DNA from: Halopiger goleimassiliensis
GTDB lineage: Archaea; Halobacteriota; Halobacteria; Halobacteriales; Natrialbaceae
Assembly: GCF_000455345.1 (NCBI RefSeq)
Contig: NZ_HG315690.1
Location: forward strand, 819,742-883,741
DNA length: 64,000 nucleotides
Direction of reading: 5' to 3'
In this document: positions 34,092 to 43,015 of the stretch, one piece after another
Layout of the letters: each line of letters begins with the position of its first letter
How positions within the stretch are numbered: position 1 is the first letter of the stretch
Translations under genes and position numbers: made by a program
The notes under the pieces: model-generated
What the model was told of the DNA's origin: nothing
Database searches by the model: none
The model's input: the letters and a program-made list of their open reading frames with translations, nothing else

Positions 34092-34581
34092 TACGGGGCG
34101 AACCGCCGCCGCGGACGCCTCGTGGGAGTCGATCCCGATGTCGGTATCGATACGTCAGTTCACGACGCGTTCCAGGGTGTCGTGGAAAAGAACGGATTGG
34201 CCAATCCCCCGTACTCCCCGCGAGGGGTTTCCCCCTTTGACGGTTTTCCGGGACCGCGTTTCGGGAGCGTCCCGGTGGGTCCCGTCGTCGATCGTCCGGA
34301 CATCCACCCGGGGCCGAGCGGTGGGGTCTCCACCGTCCCCCGGATTTGGTCTTTCTGATCTCGGTTCCCACTGGTCGAAGACGACCGTTCGACGCGAGCC
34401 GATGTGAAACCGTCGACGGCCCGGATCGAAACCGGTCGCAGCCGTACTGCAACTGAGGAAAGCAGCTGCGTTTCCGGCGGTCCCGCGGTGCAGTTAGCCC
34501 CGTCTTCGGCATCCTCATCCAGTTTATTTAAATCCACCCGACTCGTGTTAAAGCTAGTCTCTCGAGGGACGACGACCCGTC
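34092..34581. other. Intergenic stretch without a supported gene
   Basis: These 490 bases lie between two convergent genes. ORFs on either strand have poor composition. CAGTTTATTTAAATCC (34523-34538) is a striking AT-rich block just past the end of the minus-strand phosphodiesterase gene and could mark a transcription end or a promoter for an unseen RNA. Confidence 0.4.
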
Positions 34582-36195
34582 TCACTCGAGGTACCCCAGA
34601 TCCGCGAGTCGCTGTTCGACGCCCTCGTCTTCGGTTTCGACGGAAGGAGCGTCGTCGCGGCGGGCATACGTGTCGACGCCCGGGTCGTCGACACAGGGAA
34701 GCGGGTCGCCGTCCATTCGCTCGCCGAACGGGACGTCGAGGGTCGCGAGGACGGTCGGGGCGACGTCGAAGAGGTGGGCGTCCCCGACGCCTGCCGCGTG
34801 GTCGACGGCGTCGCCGCGGGCCGCGATCGTCCCGTCGCGTTTGTGGTTCCAGGGTTCGGTCGGCGGGCCGAACTGCTCGTCCCGGAGCGTCGCCGAGAGG
34901 AAGTGATCGAAGTCGGCGGGGACCGCCACGATGTCGACTGCCCGGTCGGTCTCCGGGCCGTGGAAGTACTCCTCGCGCGGACGGACGGCCTCGAACACCG
35001 GCTCGCCGTCGGGCGTCCGGACGGACCTGAGGGCGTCGATCAGTCGCGTCCGGACCGCCTCGTACTCCTCCTGCGGGACGACGCCGTCGGGTTCGCGCCC
35101 CTCGAGGTTGATCCGGACGCCACACTCGATCCGCGAGCGGACGTAGGCCTGCGAGTCGGGGAAGTCGACCTGCTCCGCTCCCGCGTTGACCAGCCCTGCC
35201 GGCGCGTGTTTCGCGGCGACGTCGGCGAGCCCCAGCCGCTCGAGGACGGCCTCGATGCGCTGGCTCGTCAGGCCGACCCTCGCGGCGACGGCCATCGCTC
35301 TGGCAGCCGGTCCGGGGTCGTGATCGGTGGCGTCCTCGCCCGCTTTCAGGGCGTCGTCCCGGACGGTCGCCCAGGTCGGCATCCCGTCGCCGCCCTTGCG
35401 CGTCGCGACCAGCCCCTCCTGGCGCAAGAATTCGTTGACGCGAAACTCCCGGCCGTCGTAGGGACCCATCCCGTGGTCGCTGGCGACGATCACGGTGTCC
35501 GGGTCGTGTGTCTCGAGGATGGCCGCGAGCTGGCGGTCGAGTTCGCGGTAGATCGCCCGGATCGCCGCTTCGTCCTCGGGTGTCTCGTGGAAGATCGAGT
35601 CGGTCGCCTGGAACTCGACGAAGCCGAACTCGGGGTCGAATCGATCCGAGAGGTAGCGAAACGCCTCGCCGCGCATCCGAACGCAGTCCGCGTAGGCGTC
35701 GCCGAGGTCGCTCGCGTTCTCCTCCGGATAGACCCGATAGTCGCCGATGGCGTCGCGAACGTCCTCGAGCAGTCCCTCGGGGTGACAGTCGGGATCCTCC
35801 GGCGCGGTGTAGCCCGGCAGCAACGCGCCGTCGAACGGCCGCGGCGGGTGCGTGACCGGCGCGTTGACGACGACGCTCGTCAGCCCGTGTTCGTCGAGGA
35901 TCTCCCACAGCGTCGGCTCGCGAACGTCCGAGGCGTTGACCACGTCCCAGTCGTAACCGTCGAACCGCAGGAAGCCGAAGACGCCGTGTTTGCCGGGATT
36001 CTTCCCCGTGTAGAGCGAGGGCCACGCCGAGGCGGTCCACGGCGGGATCTGTGATTCGAGCGTACCGCCCGTCCCGTCGCGGTAGATCGACTCGAGCGTC
36101 GGTACCGCGTCGTCCTCGAACAGCGGAGCCAGCACCCGATCGCAGGCGGCGTCGATGCCGACCAGCAAGGTCCGGAGGGAGGAGTCGTCGTCCAT
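34582..36195 (-). CDS. Alkaline phosphatase-fold phosphodiesterase, type I
   Basis: This 537-residue protein of the alkaline phosphatase superfamily (nucleotide pyrophosphatase/phosphodiesterase branch) has metal ligands at LLVGIDAACDRVLAPL, the nucleophile region PPWTASAWPSLYTGKNPGKH (Thr), and VIVASDHGMGPYDGREF (Asp-His). QATDSIFHETPEDE and the C-terminal VAPTVLATLDVPFGERMDG also fit. Substrate might be a nucleotide sugar or a phosphodiester in a glycan or lipid; the locus ahead favours the former. A GGATAACCAAG box about 32 nt before the start belongs to the shared promoter set of this region. The protein ends RLADLGYLE, as in the 49.5-kb paralogue. Confidence 0.85.
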   Translation of the reverse strand: MDDDSSLRTLLVGIDAACDRVLAPLFEDDAVPTLESIYRDGTGGTLESQIPPWTASAWPSLYTGKNPGKHGVFGFLRFDGYDWDVVNASDVREPTLWEILDEHGLTSVVVNAPVTHPPRPFDGALLPGYTAPEDPDCHPEGLLEDVRDAIGDYRVYPEENASDLGDAYADCVRMRGEAFRYLSDRFDPEFGFVEFQATDSIFHETPEDEAAIRAIYRELDRQLAAILETHDPDTVIVASDHGMGPYDGREFRVNEFLRQEGLVATRKGGDGMPTWATVRDDALKAGEDATDHDPGPAARAMAVAARVGLTSQRIEAVLERLGLADVAAKHAPAGLVNAGAEQVDFPDSQAYVRSRIECGVRINLEGREPDGVVPQEEYEAVRTRLIDALRSVRTPDGEPVFEAVRPREEYFHGPETDRAVDIVAVPADFDHFLSATLRDEQFGPPTEPWNHKRDGTIAARGDAVDHAAGVGDAHLFDVAPTVLATLDVPFGERMDGDPLPCVDDPGVDTYARRDDAPSVETEDEGVEQRLADLGYLE

Positions 36196-36220
36196 CGTCG
36201 ACCCCTCCCACGGATCGGGC

Positions 36221-36232
36221 CTTGGTTATCCG
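36221..36232 (-). promoter_or_regulatory. Candidate promoter box of the phosphodiesterase gene
   Basis: The complement of CTTGGTTATCCG is a GGATAACCAAG element, 32 nt before the start at 36195 and similar to boxes upstream of several glycan-locus genes. Confidence 0.4.
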
Positions 36233-36392
36233 CGCGATTACCCGCCGAATCGACTCCTTTCTCGTGCCGATTCGTGGGCTCCGACGTCGCGGGCGACTCG
36301 CGGACGGACGCGACCGGCGTTCGCCGGGTGATCCGCGACGCTCCCGCTCGCGAGTAACGGACGCCTCGAGTCCCGGAGAACTGAAACGGCGC

Positions 36393-36551
36393 TTACTCCT
36401 CGGCCGGAGCGCTCCGCGGGGTGATCCACTCACGGACGCGGTCCGAGTAAGCGCCGATGCCGATGCCGGCGAGCAACGACGCGAAGCTGGGCACGAGTAT
36501 CCAGAGCAGGTCCGGGTGTTCGGAACCGGTGTGGAGTACGGTCTCGAGCAT
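36393..36551 (-). CDS. Small membrane protein, 52 residues
   Basis: This micro-protein begins MLETVLHTGSEHPDLLWILV and has one transmembrane helix (LLWILVPSFASLLAGIGIG) followed by AYSDRVREWITPRSAPAEE. I recall this design (a TEHPDLLW start with a GIG helix) as common in halobacteria. The start ATG at 36549-36551 is preferred over an upstream in-frame start because the family begins MLE-type. The function is unknown. Confidence 0.65.
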   Translation of the reverse strand: MLETVLHTGSEHPDLLWILVPSFASLLAGIGIGAYSDRVREWITPRSAPAEE

Positions 36552-36674
36552 TCGTTCGTTGCGTTCGCCGGCCGGGGTTCTCAAGCTATCGTTTCGGCGT
36601 CTGCGCTGGGCCGGCGATTCGGGAAGGCGGGAGCAAAACGGAGAAGTCTCCGCGACGGAGCCGGCGGAGGCCGG

Positions 36675-37685
36675 TTACTTCACGCTGTCGTACACCGAGG
36701 CGATGGCCCGCATCCCCAGCGAGCCGTACTCGAGGCTGTAGTAGGTCTCGAGGTCCGGGTTGAACTTCGCCTTGTAGCGGTTGATCCGGCGGGTGTCGGC
36801 CCCGACGAGGTCGTAGACCTCGAGGCCGCGCTCGCGGCCGTCCCGCATGATCGCCCAGTCCAGCAGGTCGTTCGTCGGCACGTCGACGTCGGCCCCGGTC
36901 CGGACGCCGCCCATCCACCGGCCGATCCGGTCGCCGTACTCGAGCGCGAGGATGCCGCCGACGAACTCGCCGTCGACGCGCAGCGTGTAGGGTCTGACGG
37001 CCCCACCGACGGTCGCCTCCGCGAGGTCGCAGACGAACTCGAGGGGGACGTCGAAGTCGATTCCCTGAGACTCGTAGCGATGCCGAACCTGCTCGTGGAT
37101 CAACCCGATCTCCTCGGGGCCGCCCACCTCGATCTCGTAGGCGTCGTCGGCCGTGTTGCGGACGTTGCGACGCGCGTCGCTGCTGAACGACGCCAGCAGG
37201 TCGTCCTCCTCGCGGGTGAGGTCGACGGCGTAGGTGTACTCCGGCGTCGCCTCGAACGCGTTCCACTTGAACGGGCGCGCGTCCCGAACGCCCGGCGAGG
37301 TCCGGACGTGGCCGTAGCGCGGCCCGAGTTCCTCCTCGATCCACTCGAGACAGCCGTCGACGAACCGCTGGCGGCGTTTCTCCCGCTTGCGCTGTTTCAG
37401 CTTCCCCATGTTGCAAAACGCCGGCCCGAGATACGGCACCCGGAGGTGTGGCGGCGGGGAAAACACAGTCGTGACGAGGCGTTTGTCGATCTCGAAGACC
37501 GGGAAAATGCCAACGGGTTCCTGGCCTTTGAAGCCGACCAGCGGATGCAACGTCGCGTCGGCGTGGTCGGCCAGCACGGAAAGCGCCTCGCGTTCGTGGG
37601 GGAGCCGTCCCTGCGGCGAGCGGTCGACGTAGCCGTTCCAGCGCTCGAGGTCCTCGTCGGTCGCGCGCCGTACCTCGATGCTCAT
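36675..37685 (-). CDS. FemAB-like GNAT acyltransferase (first of two)
   Basis: This 336-residue protein of the FemAB/double-GNAT family (BioF2-like acetyltransferase domain) begins MSIEVRRATDEDLERWNGYV. The usual motifs are present: SPQGRLPHEREALSVLADHA, PLVGFKGQEPVGIFPVF, SSDARRNVRNTADDAYEIEV and the C-terminal DWAIMRDGRERGLEVYDLVG followed by NRYKAKFNPDLETYYSLEYG. Members transfer acyl or aminoacyl groups onto glycans or peptides. It shares its layout with the 51-kb protein in the same locus. Confidence 0.82.
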   Translation of the reverse strand: MSIEVRRATDEDLERWNGYVDRSPQGRLPHEREALSVLADHADATLHPLVGFKGQEPVGIFPVFEIDKRLVTTVFSPPPHLRVPYLGPAFCNMGKLKQRKREKRRQRFVDGCLEWIEEELGPRYGHVRTSPGVRDARPFKWNAFEATPEYTYAVDLTREEDDLLASFSSDARRNVRNTADDAYEIEVGGPEEIGLIHEQVRHRYESQGIDFDVPLEFVCDLAEATVGGAVRPYTLRVDGEFVGGILALEYGDRIGRWMGGVRTGADVDVPTNDLLDWAIMRDGRERGLEVYDLVGADTRRINRYKAKFNPDLETYYSLEYGSLGMRAIASVYDSVK

Positions 37686-38023
37686 TCGATCACCCCGCGC
37701 CGTGCCGGGTCGCTATCGGTCGCTCGGTGAGCCATACTCGAGCGGTCGCGCCGGGAGCACTTTGTAATCGCCTCGCTTCCGGGATGCTCCCGGGATCGAT
37801 CGGTCACAGCGGCGGTCGCGCCGGTGGCTCCCGCGACGGGAGTTGCCCCTCTACAGCCACGTCCTCCCTCGTTTTCGTCGTTTCGAGCGTACTCGGTCCC
37901 GTTCCGCCGTATTCGGGGTACAACCGCTCGACGGGAAATGCGGTCTCGCGCGATGAGACTCTCCGTTTGGTGAGTTATGGGACGGCTAACAATAGTTTCT
38001 GCCGTCGGTCCATCGGTACCCGA
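37686..38023. other. Divergent promoter region of the glycan locus
   Basis: There is no ORF worth supporting in these 338 bases. GGCTAACAATAG (37984-37995) sits about 34 nt before the DUF1616 start and resembles the other AACAA promoter boxes in the locus. Confidence 0.4.
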
Positions 38024-39061
38024 ATGAGAGAGCTACTGATCAGAACGGTCCGGCCGTTCTCGGCAGTCGGTCACGGGACGAGGGTTCTCCTCGAGCGTAC
38101 CCCGGCGGACCTGATCGGCGTCGGCGGTTTCGCCGCGCTCGCGGCAGTGCTACTGGCGGCCCTCGACGTCGCCTCGCCGGTCGTCCGCGGCGCGATCGGG
38201 TTCCCGCTACTGTTTTTCGCACCCGGATACGCCGTCGTCTCCGCGCTGTTCCCGCGCCGAACCGTCCCCCGGGACCTGCGGGCAAGCGACTCGAGCGGGG
38301 AGACCCGAACGGTGACCGACGTCGAGCGCATCGCGCTTTCGTTCGGACTGAGCGTCGCCGTCGTCCCGCTCGTGGGACTCGTGACGGCGTTCCTCTTCGG
38401 GACCGTCACCGGACCGTCCGCCGTCGGCGCGATCGCCACCGCCACCGTCGTCGGCGTCGCGCTCGCGACGGTTCGCCGAGGTCGGGTTCCCCCGGAGGAG
38501 CGGTATCGGTTCGACGCCCGGCGCAAACTCGGGACCGCCGCTCGAGCGATCTTCGACGCGCGTTCGACGCTGCACCTGGCGGTCAACCTCCTGCTGGTTT
38601 CTACCCTGATCCTCGCGTTGACGACGGTCGGCTACGCGTTCGTCGCCCCGCAGGACGGCGAGGAGTACACGAACGTACAACTGCTGAGCGAGAACGACGC
38701 CGGCGAGTACGTCGCCGGCGACTATCCGGAGACGGTCGAGTCGGGCGAGCCGCTCTCGCTCGCCGTCGGCGTCGAGAACCGGGAAGACCGGACGATGGAG
38801 TACACGCTCGTCCTCCAGGAGCAGTGGATCAGCGACGGCGACGTGATCGAGCGGACGGAACTGCAACGCACCGGGTACGCCATGAACGACGGCGAGTCGG
38901 TGACCGACGAGGTGTCCGTCACGCCCGCAGCCGAGTCGGGCACCGTCCGAATCGCCGCGCTGCTGTACGCCGACGACGTCCCCGAGACGCCGACGCTCGA
39001 GAACGCCGACGAACGCGCCTACGTCTGGACCGAAATCGTCGACGAGGTCGGCGGCGAGTGA
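38024..39061 (+). CDS. DUF1616 membrane protein
   Basis: This 345-residue protein has about four membrane segments in the N-terminal half (IGVGGFAALAAVLLAALDVA, GFPLLFFAPGYAVVSALFPR, FGLSVAVVPLVGLVTAFLFG and VNLLLVSTLILALTTVGYAF). The FPLLFFAPGYA motif is diagnostic of DUF1616. An extracellular beta-sandwich domain follows (PETVESGEPLSLAVGVENRE, EYTLVLQEQWI), like those in cell-envelope proteins. DUF1616 genes regularly occur in archaeal surface-glycan clusters. The start ATG is at 38024. Confidence 0.83.
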   Translation: MRELLIRTVRPFSAVGHGTRVLLERTPADLIGVGGFAALAAVLLAALDVASPVVRGAIGFPLLFFAPGYAVVSALFPRRTVPRDLRASDSSGETRTVTDVERIALSFGLSVAVVPLVGLVTAFLFGTVTGPSAVGAIATATVVGVALATVRRGRVPPEERYRFDARRKLGTAARAIFDARSTLHLAVNLLLVSTLILALTTVGYAFVAPQDGEEYTNVQLLSENDAGEYVAGDYPETVESGEPLSLAVGVENREDRTMEYTLVLQEQWISDGDVIERTELQRTGYAMNDGESVTDEVSVTPAAESGTVRIAALLYADDVPETPTLENADERAYVWTEIVDEVGGE

Positions 39062-39210
39062 TCACCCGCACGAGCGACCTCCGCCGTCGTGTGGATCGGT
39101 GCCGCTTCACGTTCGTCGCCCTGGCGTCACGCTGGCGGTAGTGAGGCCGTACCCCCGACCCAACAGGGACATAACAATTCACCGATCCGGCCTCGTCCGG
39201 ACCGAGAGGA

Positions 39211-41025
39211 ATGTCATCGCACTCAGCGACTACGACGTCGGCGTTCGACGGCCACCTCGCATCCAAGTTCGCACTCGCCTGTGGCTTTCTCGCCATCGCG
39301 CTGGCCGCGCTCGCCGCTCGATCCGCACCGGCGACCGGCTACGAGGTGTCGATCTTCGCGTCGACGCCGACGCCCGTCTGGGCCGGTATCGGGGTCGCCC
39401 TCTTCGTGGCGGTCTTCGCCGCGCTGACCGCGACGACCGATCGGGGCGTTCGCGGCTGTGCGCTCGCGCTCGGCGGCCTCGCGACGGTCCTGTTCGCCGG
39501 ACTGCCGCTCGTTCGAAACTACCTCTACTACGGCTATCACGACGCGTTGACCCACCTCGGCTGGGCGCGCGCCCTCGAGCAGGGGTCGATCCTCCCGTTC
39601 GACCTCACCTATCCCGGCATCCACACGACCGGCGTGTACATCGGCTCCGTCCTCGAGATTCCGATCGCTCGCGCGATGGTGTTCGTGACGGTCGTCGCGG
39701 CGCTGTTGTTCTTCGTCTTCGTGCCGCTGTCCGTCCGTGCGATCGTCCCCGACGCCCGGGCGACGGCCCTCGCGGCGTTCGGTGCCTTCCTCCTCCTGCC
39801 GATCACGACCATCGCGACGCATCACCACCCGCACGCGATGACCCAGGCGATCATGTTCTCGGCGGCCTTCGTCTACGTCCTCACCCGGTACCTCCGGTCG
39901 GATCCCGCGGAAAACGGCACCGCGTTTGGGGCCGCGCTGGCGCTCGCGTCGGTCGCAGCCGTCGTCTTCCACCCGCAACTCGTGGCCCACCTGCTCGCCG
40001 TCGCCGTCGGCATCTGTCTCGTCCAGTTTCTCGCCCGCCGGTTCAAATCGGAGGGGGCCGTCACCCGGCACCGAACCCTCTACGGCCATACGCTGTTTCT
40101 GTTCGCCGTCTTCCTCCTGTGGACGGCGAACAACACCTTCTACTTCGACACGGTGGAGTACATCGCCAGTCGCGCCCTCGAGTTCGTCCTCGGTGTCGGC
40201 GAGGCCGGCGCGTCGATCGGTGCCCAGGGGGCGTCGCTGAGCGAGATCGGGGTCAGTATGGCGGAGATCTTCGCCAAACTGTTCGGTCCCCACCTCGTGC
40301 TGTCGGTGCTCGCCGCAGGCCTGCTCGCCGGCGTGCTCGTCGGCGTCCGGACGCGATACGACCACCTTCCGGCGATGGCGACCTACTACGGGGTCGGCCT
40401 CGTTGCCCTCGGAACGTTGTTCGTCGTCTACTTCGTCGCCTCCGGATCGGAGATTTATTTCCGCGTTCTCGGGCTCATGATGGTGTTCGTCGTGATCCTC
40501 GGCTCGATCGCCATCTCGCTCGGCTACGACGCCCTCTCGAGTCGGATTCCGTCCACGGTGGCCGGGTCGGTCGTCGGCCTGACCGTGCTCGCGTTGCTCG
40601 TGATGTCGCTGCTCGCGGTGTTCCCGTCGCCGTACATTTATCACGCGTCACCGCACGTCACGGAGACGACCGCCTCCGGGTACGAGACGGCGTTCGCCGC
40701 CCAGGACGACGACGTCGAGATGGTCGGGTTCCGCGGGACGACGAACCGGTTCGACGACGCGATCCACGGCAACGAAGAACGGATGCGCGCCCACGGTAGC
40801 GTCTCGGAGGAGACCTTCGACGAGGGACTGACGGAGTACTACGACGAGGATCGGTATCTGATCGTCACGGAGGCCGACTACCAGCGGGAGCAGGTAGCGT
40901 ACCAAGAACTCCGGTACGGCGACGGCGAGATCGAGGCGGCGACGAGCCAACCCGGCGTCAGTCGAGTCCTGTCCAACGACGAGTTCGAACTGTACTACGT
41001 TCACGCCGAGGGGACGTTCGCGTGA
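39211..41025 (+). CDS. Multi-pass membrane protein, probable GT-C type glycan enzyme
   Basis: This 604-residue protein has around twelve hydrophobic segments and a C-terminal soluble domain of about 130 residues (from FPSPYIYHASPHVTETTAS). The first luminal loop after the second or third helix carries YGYHDALTHLGWARALEQG and is followed by DLTYPGIHTTGVYIGSVLE, an arrangement like GT-C transferases that use polyprenyl-linked sugars. THHHPHAMTQAIMF is another loop. No definite catalytic motif is seen. Its position between DUF1616 and a flippase gene supports a glycan-assembly role. Confidence 0.72.
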   Translation: MSSHSATTTSAFDGHLASKFALACGFLAIALAALAARSAPATGYEVSIFASTPTPVWAGIGVALFVAVFAALTATTDRGVRGCALALGGLATVLFAGLPLVRNYLYYGYHDALTHLGWARALEQGSILPFDLTYPGIHTTGVYIGSVLEIPIARAMVFVTVVAALLFFVFVPLSVRAIVPDARATALAAFGAFLLLPITTIATHHHPHAMTQAIMFSAAFVYVLTRYLRSDPAENGTAFGAALALASVAAVVFHPQLVAHLLAVAVGICLVQFLARRFKSEGAVTRHRTLYGHTLFLFAVFLLWTANNTFYFDTVEYIASRALEFVLGVGEAGASIGAQGASLSEIGVSMAEIFAKLFGPHLVLSVLAAGLLAGVLVGVRTRYDHLPAMATYYGVGLVALGTLFVVYFVASGSEIYFRVLGLMMVFVVILGSIAISLGYDALSSRIPSTVAGSVVGLTVLALLVMSLLAVFPSPYIYHASPHVTETTASGYETAFAAQDDDVEMVGFRGTTNRFDDAIHGNEERMRAHGSVSEETFDEGLTEYYDEDRYLIVTEADYQREQVAYQELRYGDGEIEAATSQPGVSRVLSNDEFELYYVHAEGTFA

Positions 41026-41077
41026 GCCTTCGACCGGTTCGAACGGCCTCGAGCGGGCGACCGGTTTCGAAACGCGT

Positions 41078-41088
41078 CGATAACAAAG
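41078..41088 (+). promoter_or_regulatory. Candidate promoter ahead of the small ORF and flippase gene
   Basis: CGATAACAAAG is 30 nt before a small ORF at 41114 and 172 nt before the flippase ATG. Similar boxes precede other genes of the locus. Confidence 0.4.
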
Positions 41089-41113
41089 CCCCTCCCGAGA
41101 GCCTCACGAAACG

Positions 41114-41266
41114 ATGGATACGGAAGGGAGCCCGGTAGCCGAATACGACGGTACCGCGACCGCGTCGACTGACCACACCGTCTCCTCGAGCACGCGATTC
41201 GATCGTCGGATCGTCGAACGGACACGAACCGAGACCGCGGTGTTCCGCGCAACTAATGTCGAGTAA
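41114..41266 (+). CDS. Possible small leader ORF overlapping the flippase start
   Basis: This is a 50-codon ORF: MDTEGSPVAEYDGTATASTD through RFDRRIVERTRTETAVFRAT to NVE. It begins at the ATG spaced correctly for a leaderless transcript from the box at 41078 and runs 11 nt into the flippase gene in another frame. No recognised family. It could couple translation to the flippase, or simply be an untranslated leader. Confidence 0.35.
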   Translation: MDTEGSPVAEYDGTATASTDHTVSSSTRFDRRIVERTRTETAVFRATNVE

Positions 41267-42809
41267 CGAACAGGAACTCTCGGCGTTGCTCTCGAGTGCG
41301 GCGCTGGTGATGGTCGGCGGAATTGCGAGTTCGCTCGCCAACCTGGGTGAGCGCGTCGTCGTCGGGCGGCTGCTGTCGCCGGATGCGTACGGTGAGGTGA
41401 GCGTCGGGCTCGCGTTACTGACCTTCACGCTGATGATCGCGCTCGCGGGCTGTGAACAGGGGGTCTCCCGATTCATTCCCCGGTACGAGTCAGACGAGGA
41501 TCAGCGAGGCGTCTGGGTGAGCGGGCTCGTCGTCACGATCTCGCTGTCGGTGGTGTTCGGCGCGGCCCTGTTCGCCGCCGCGAGTCCGATCGCAACTCGG
41601 TTGTTCGAGACCGAGGAGGCCGTAACGTTCGTCCGATTGATAGCCGTCTCGATACCGTTTATCGCTGCGTTCCGGATCGCCGTCGCGGTGATTCGCGGCT
41701 ACGAGAACACGGTCTACAAGACGGTCGTCCAGAGCTTCCTCGATCCACTGTTGCGGATCGGCTCCATCGCGGTACTGTTACTCGCTGGGGTCGGCATCGT
41801 CGCCGTCGGCTGGGCGTACCTGCTTGCCGCGGTCGTGACGTTCGTCGTCGCTCACGTCCTCCTCGGTCGGCTGATGGCCCTCCGCGGTGGGTATCGGACC
41901 CACGTCAGGGAGCTACTCGCGTTCTCCGCGCCGCTCGTCGTCTCGACCGTTATCGGGACCATGCTGGCCCGAACGGACACGCTCATGCTCGGGTACTTTC
42001 GCAGTTCGTACGAGGTCGGCATGTACGACGCCGCGTATCCGATCGCAGCCGGGCTGACGATCGTCCTCTCCGCGTTCGGCTTCCTCTACCTGCCGATCGC
42101 GTCCCGTCTCGAAGCGGACGGCGATCGGGAGGTCGTCGACGACATCTACGCGACGTCGACGAAGTGGGTGTACATCATCACGTTCCCCGCGTTCCTCCTG
42201 CTGGTCGTCTTCCCGGAGGACGTTATCGCGCTCGTGTTCAGTCCCTCGTATACGGACGCCGCTACAGTGTTGCCCGTCCTCGCCATCGGCTTCTTTTTGA
42301 GCGCGACGGCGGGTCGCGACAGGGAGACGCTGTCCGCAGTGGGTGCGACCACCTGGATCGCAGTCGCGAACGGCGTCGGGTTGGCGCTCAACGTGCTCGT
42401 CAACCTCGTGCTCATCCCCCAATACGGCTTTATGGGTGCTGGCGTCACCTCCCTGCTCTCGCTTATCGTCGTCCACGGAATCATCTGTGGCGTTCTCGCG
42501 ATCCAGTACGGTATCACCCCGCTCTCTCGAGAGGCAGTTCGGTGTTACGTCGCCCTCCCGGTGGTGTTCGTACCGCTGACTGGAGCCCTCTCGCCCTGGA
42601 TCTCCATCACTCCGGTGACGCTCCTCCCCTTCCTCGTCGTCGTCGGCCTGCTGTCGATCGTCGTCACCGGGCTCGCCGGCGGCCTCGAGCCCGACGACGT
42701 CGTCGTGGTCGACGTCGTCGAGGACCACACCGGCATCTCACTGTCACCGATCCGCCGATGGATTCCGGATTCAGAGGGGGAGCCGACGGACTCCCTTTCG
42801 GCCGACTGA
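41256..42809 (+). CDS. Wzx-type oligosaccharide flippase
   Basis: This 517-residue MOP-superfamily flippase has about fourteen hydrophobic segments. SAALVMVGGIASSLANLGER with VVVGRLLSPDAYGEVSVGLA opens it, FRIAVAVIRGYENTVYKTVV and LMLGYFRSSYEVGMYDAAYP follow, and VLPVLAIGFFLSATAGRDRE and NLVLIPQYGFMGAGVTSLLS close the transport domain. These are typical of RfbX/AglR proteins that move lipid-linked oligosaccharide across the membrane. The C-terminal tail is acidic. It is the export step of the surface-glycan pathway in this locus. Confidence 0.9.
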   Translation: MSSNEQELSALLSSAALVMVGGIASSLANLGERVVVGRLLSPDAYGEVSVGLALLTFTLMIALAGCEQGVSRFIPRYESDEDQRGVWVSGLVVTISLSVVFGAALFAAASPIATRLFETEEAVTFVRLIAVSIPFIAAFRIAVAVIRGYENTVYKTVVQSFLDPLLRIGSIAVLLLAGVGIVAVGWAYLLAAVVTFVVAHVLLGRLMALRGGYRTHVRELLAFSAPLVVSTVIGTMLARTDTLMLGYFRSSYEVGMYDAAYPIAAGLTIVLSAFGFLYLPIASRLEADGDREVVDDIYATSTKWVYIITFPAFLLLVVFPEDVIALVFSPSYTDAATVLPVLAIGFFLSATAGRDRETLSAVGATTWIAVANGVGLALNVLVNLVLIPQYGFMGAGVTSLLSLIVVHGIICGVLAIQYGITPLSREAVRCYVALPVVFVPLTGALSPWISITPVTLLPFLVVVGLLSIVVTGLAGGLEPDDVVVVDVVEDHTGISLSPIRRWIPDSEGEPTDSLSAD

Positions 42810-43015
42810 TCGTTCGATACTGCCGCCTCGCGGCTCCGGGAAACGTTCATTCGCCGCCTACCGTCCGCGATGCGTCGCTCACCGTCCCGTTAACTATGCC
42901 ACACCGTCGGGAGGGACGACACGAGCAGATGATACCGATCGTTGCTACGGTCCCGTCCTCGTCAGGCGAGCGGCCGAGCGACCGACCGAGACGACGAGGG
43001 GTGTGTGACTGACGT

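Noticed and set aside
34160-36433. 757-residue minus-strand ORF overlapping the phosphodiesterase
   Set aside because: It is in a shifted frame and is almost entirely Arg/Gly/Pro-rich; the 537-residue frame carries the catalytic motifs.
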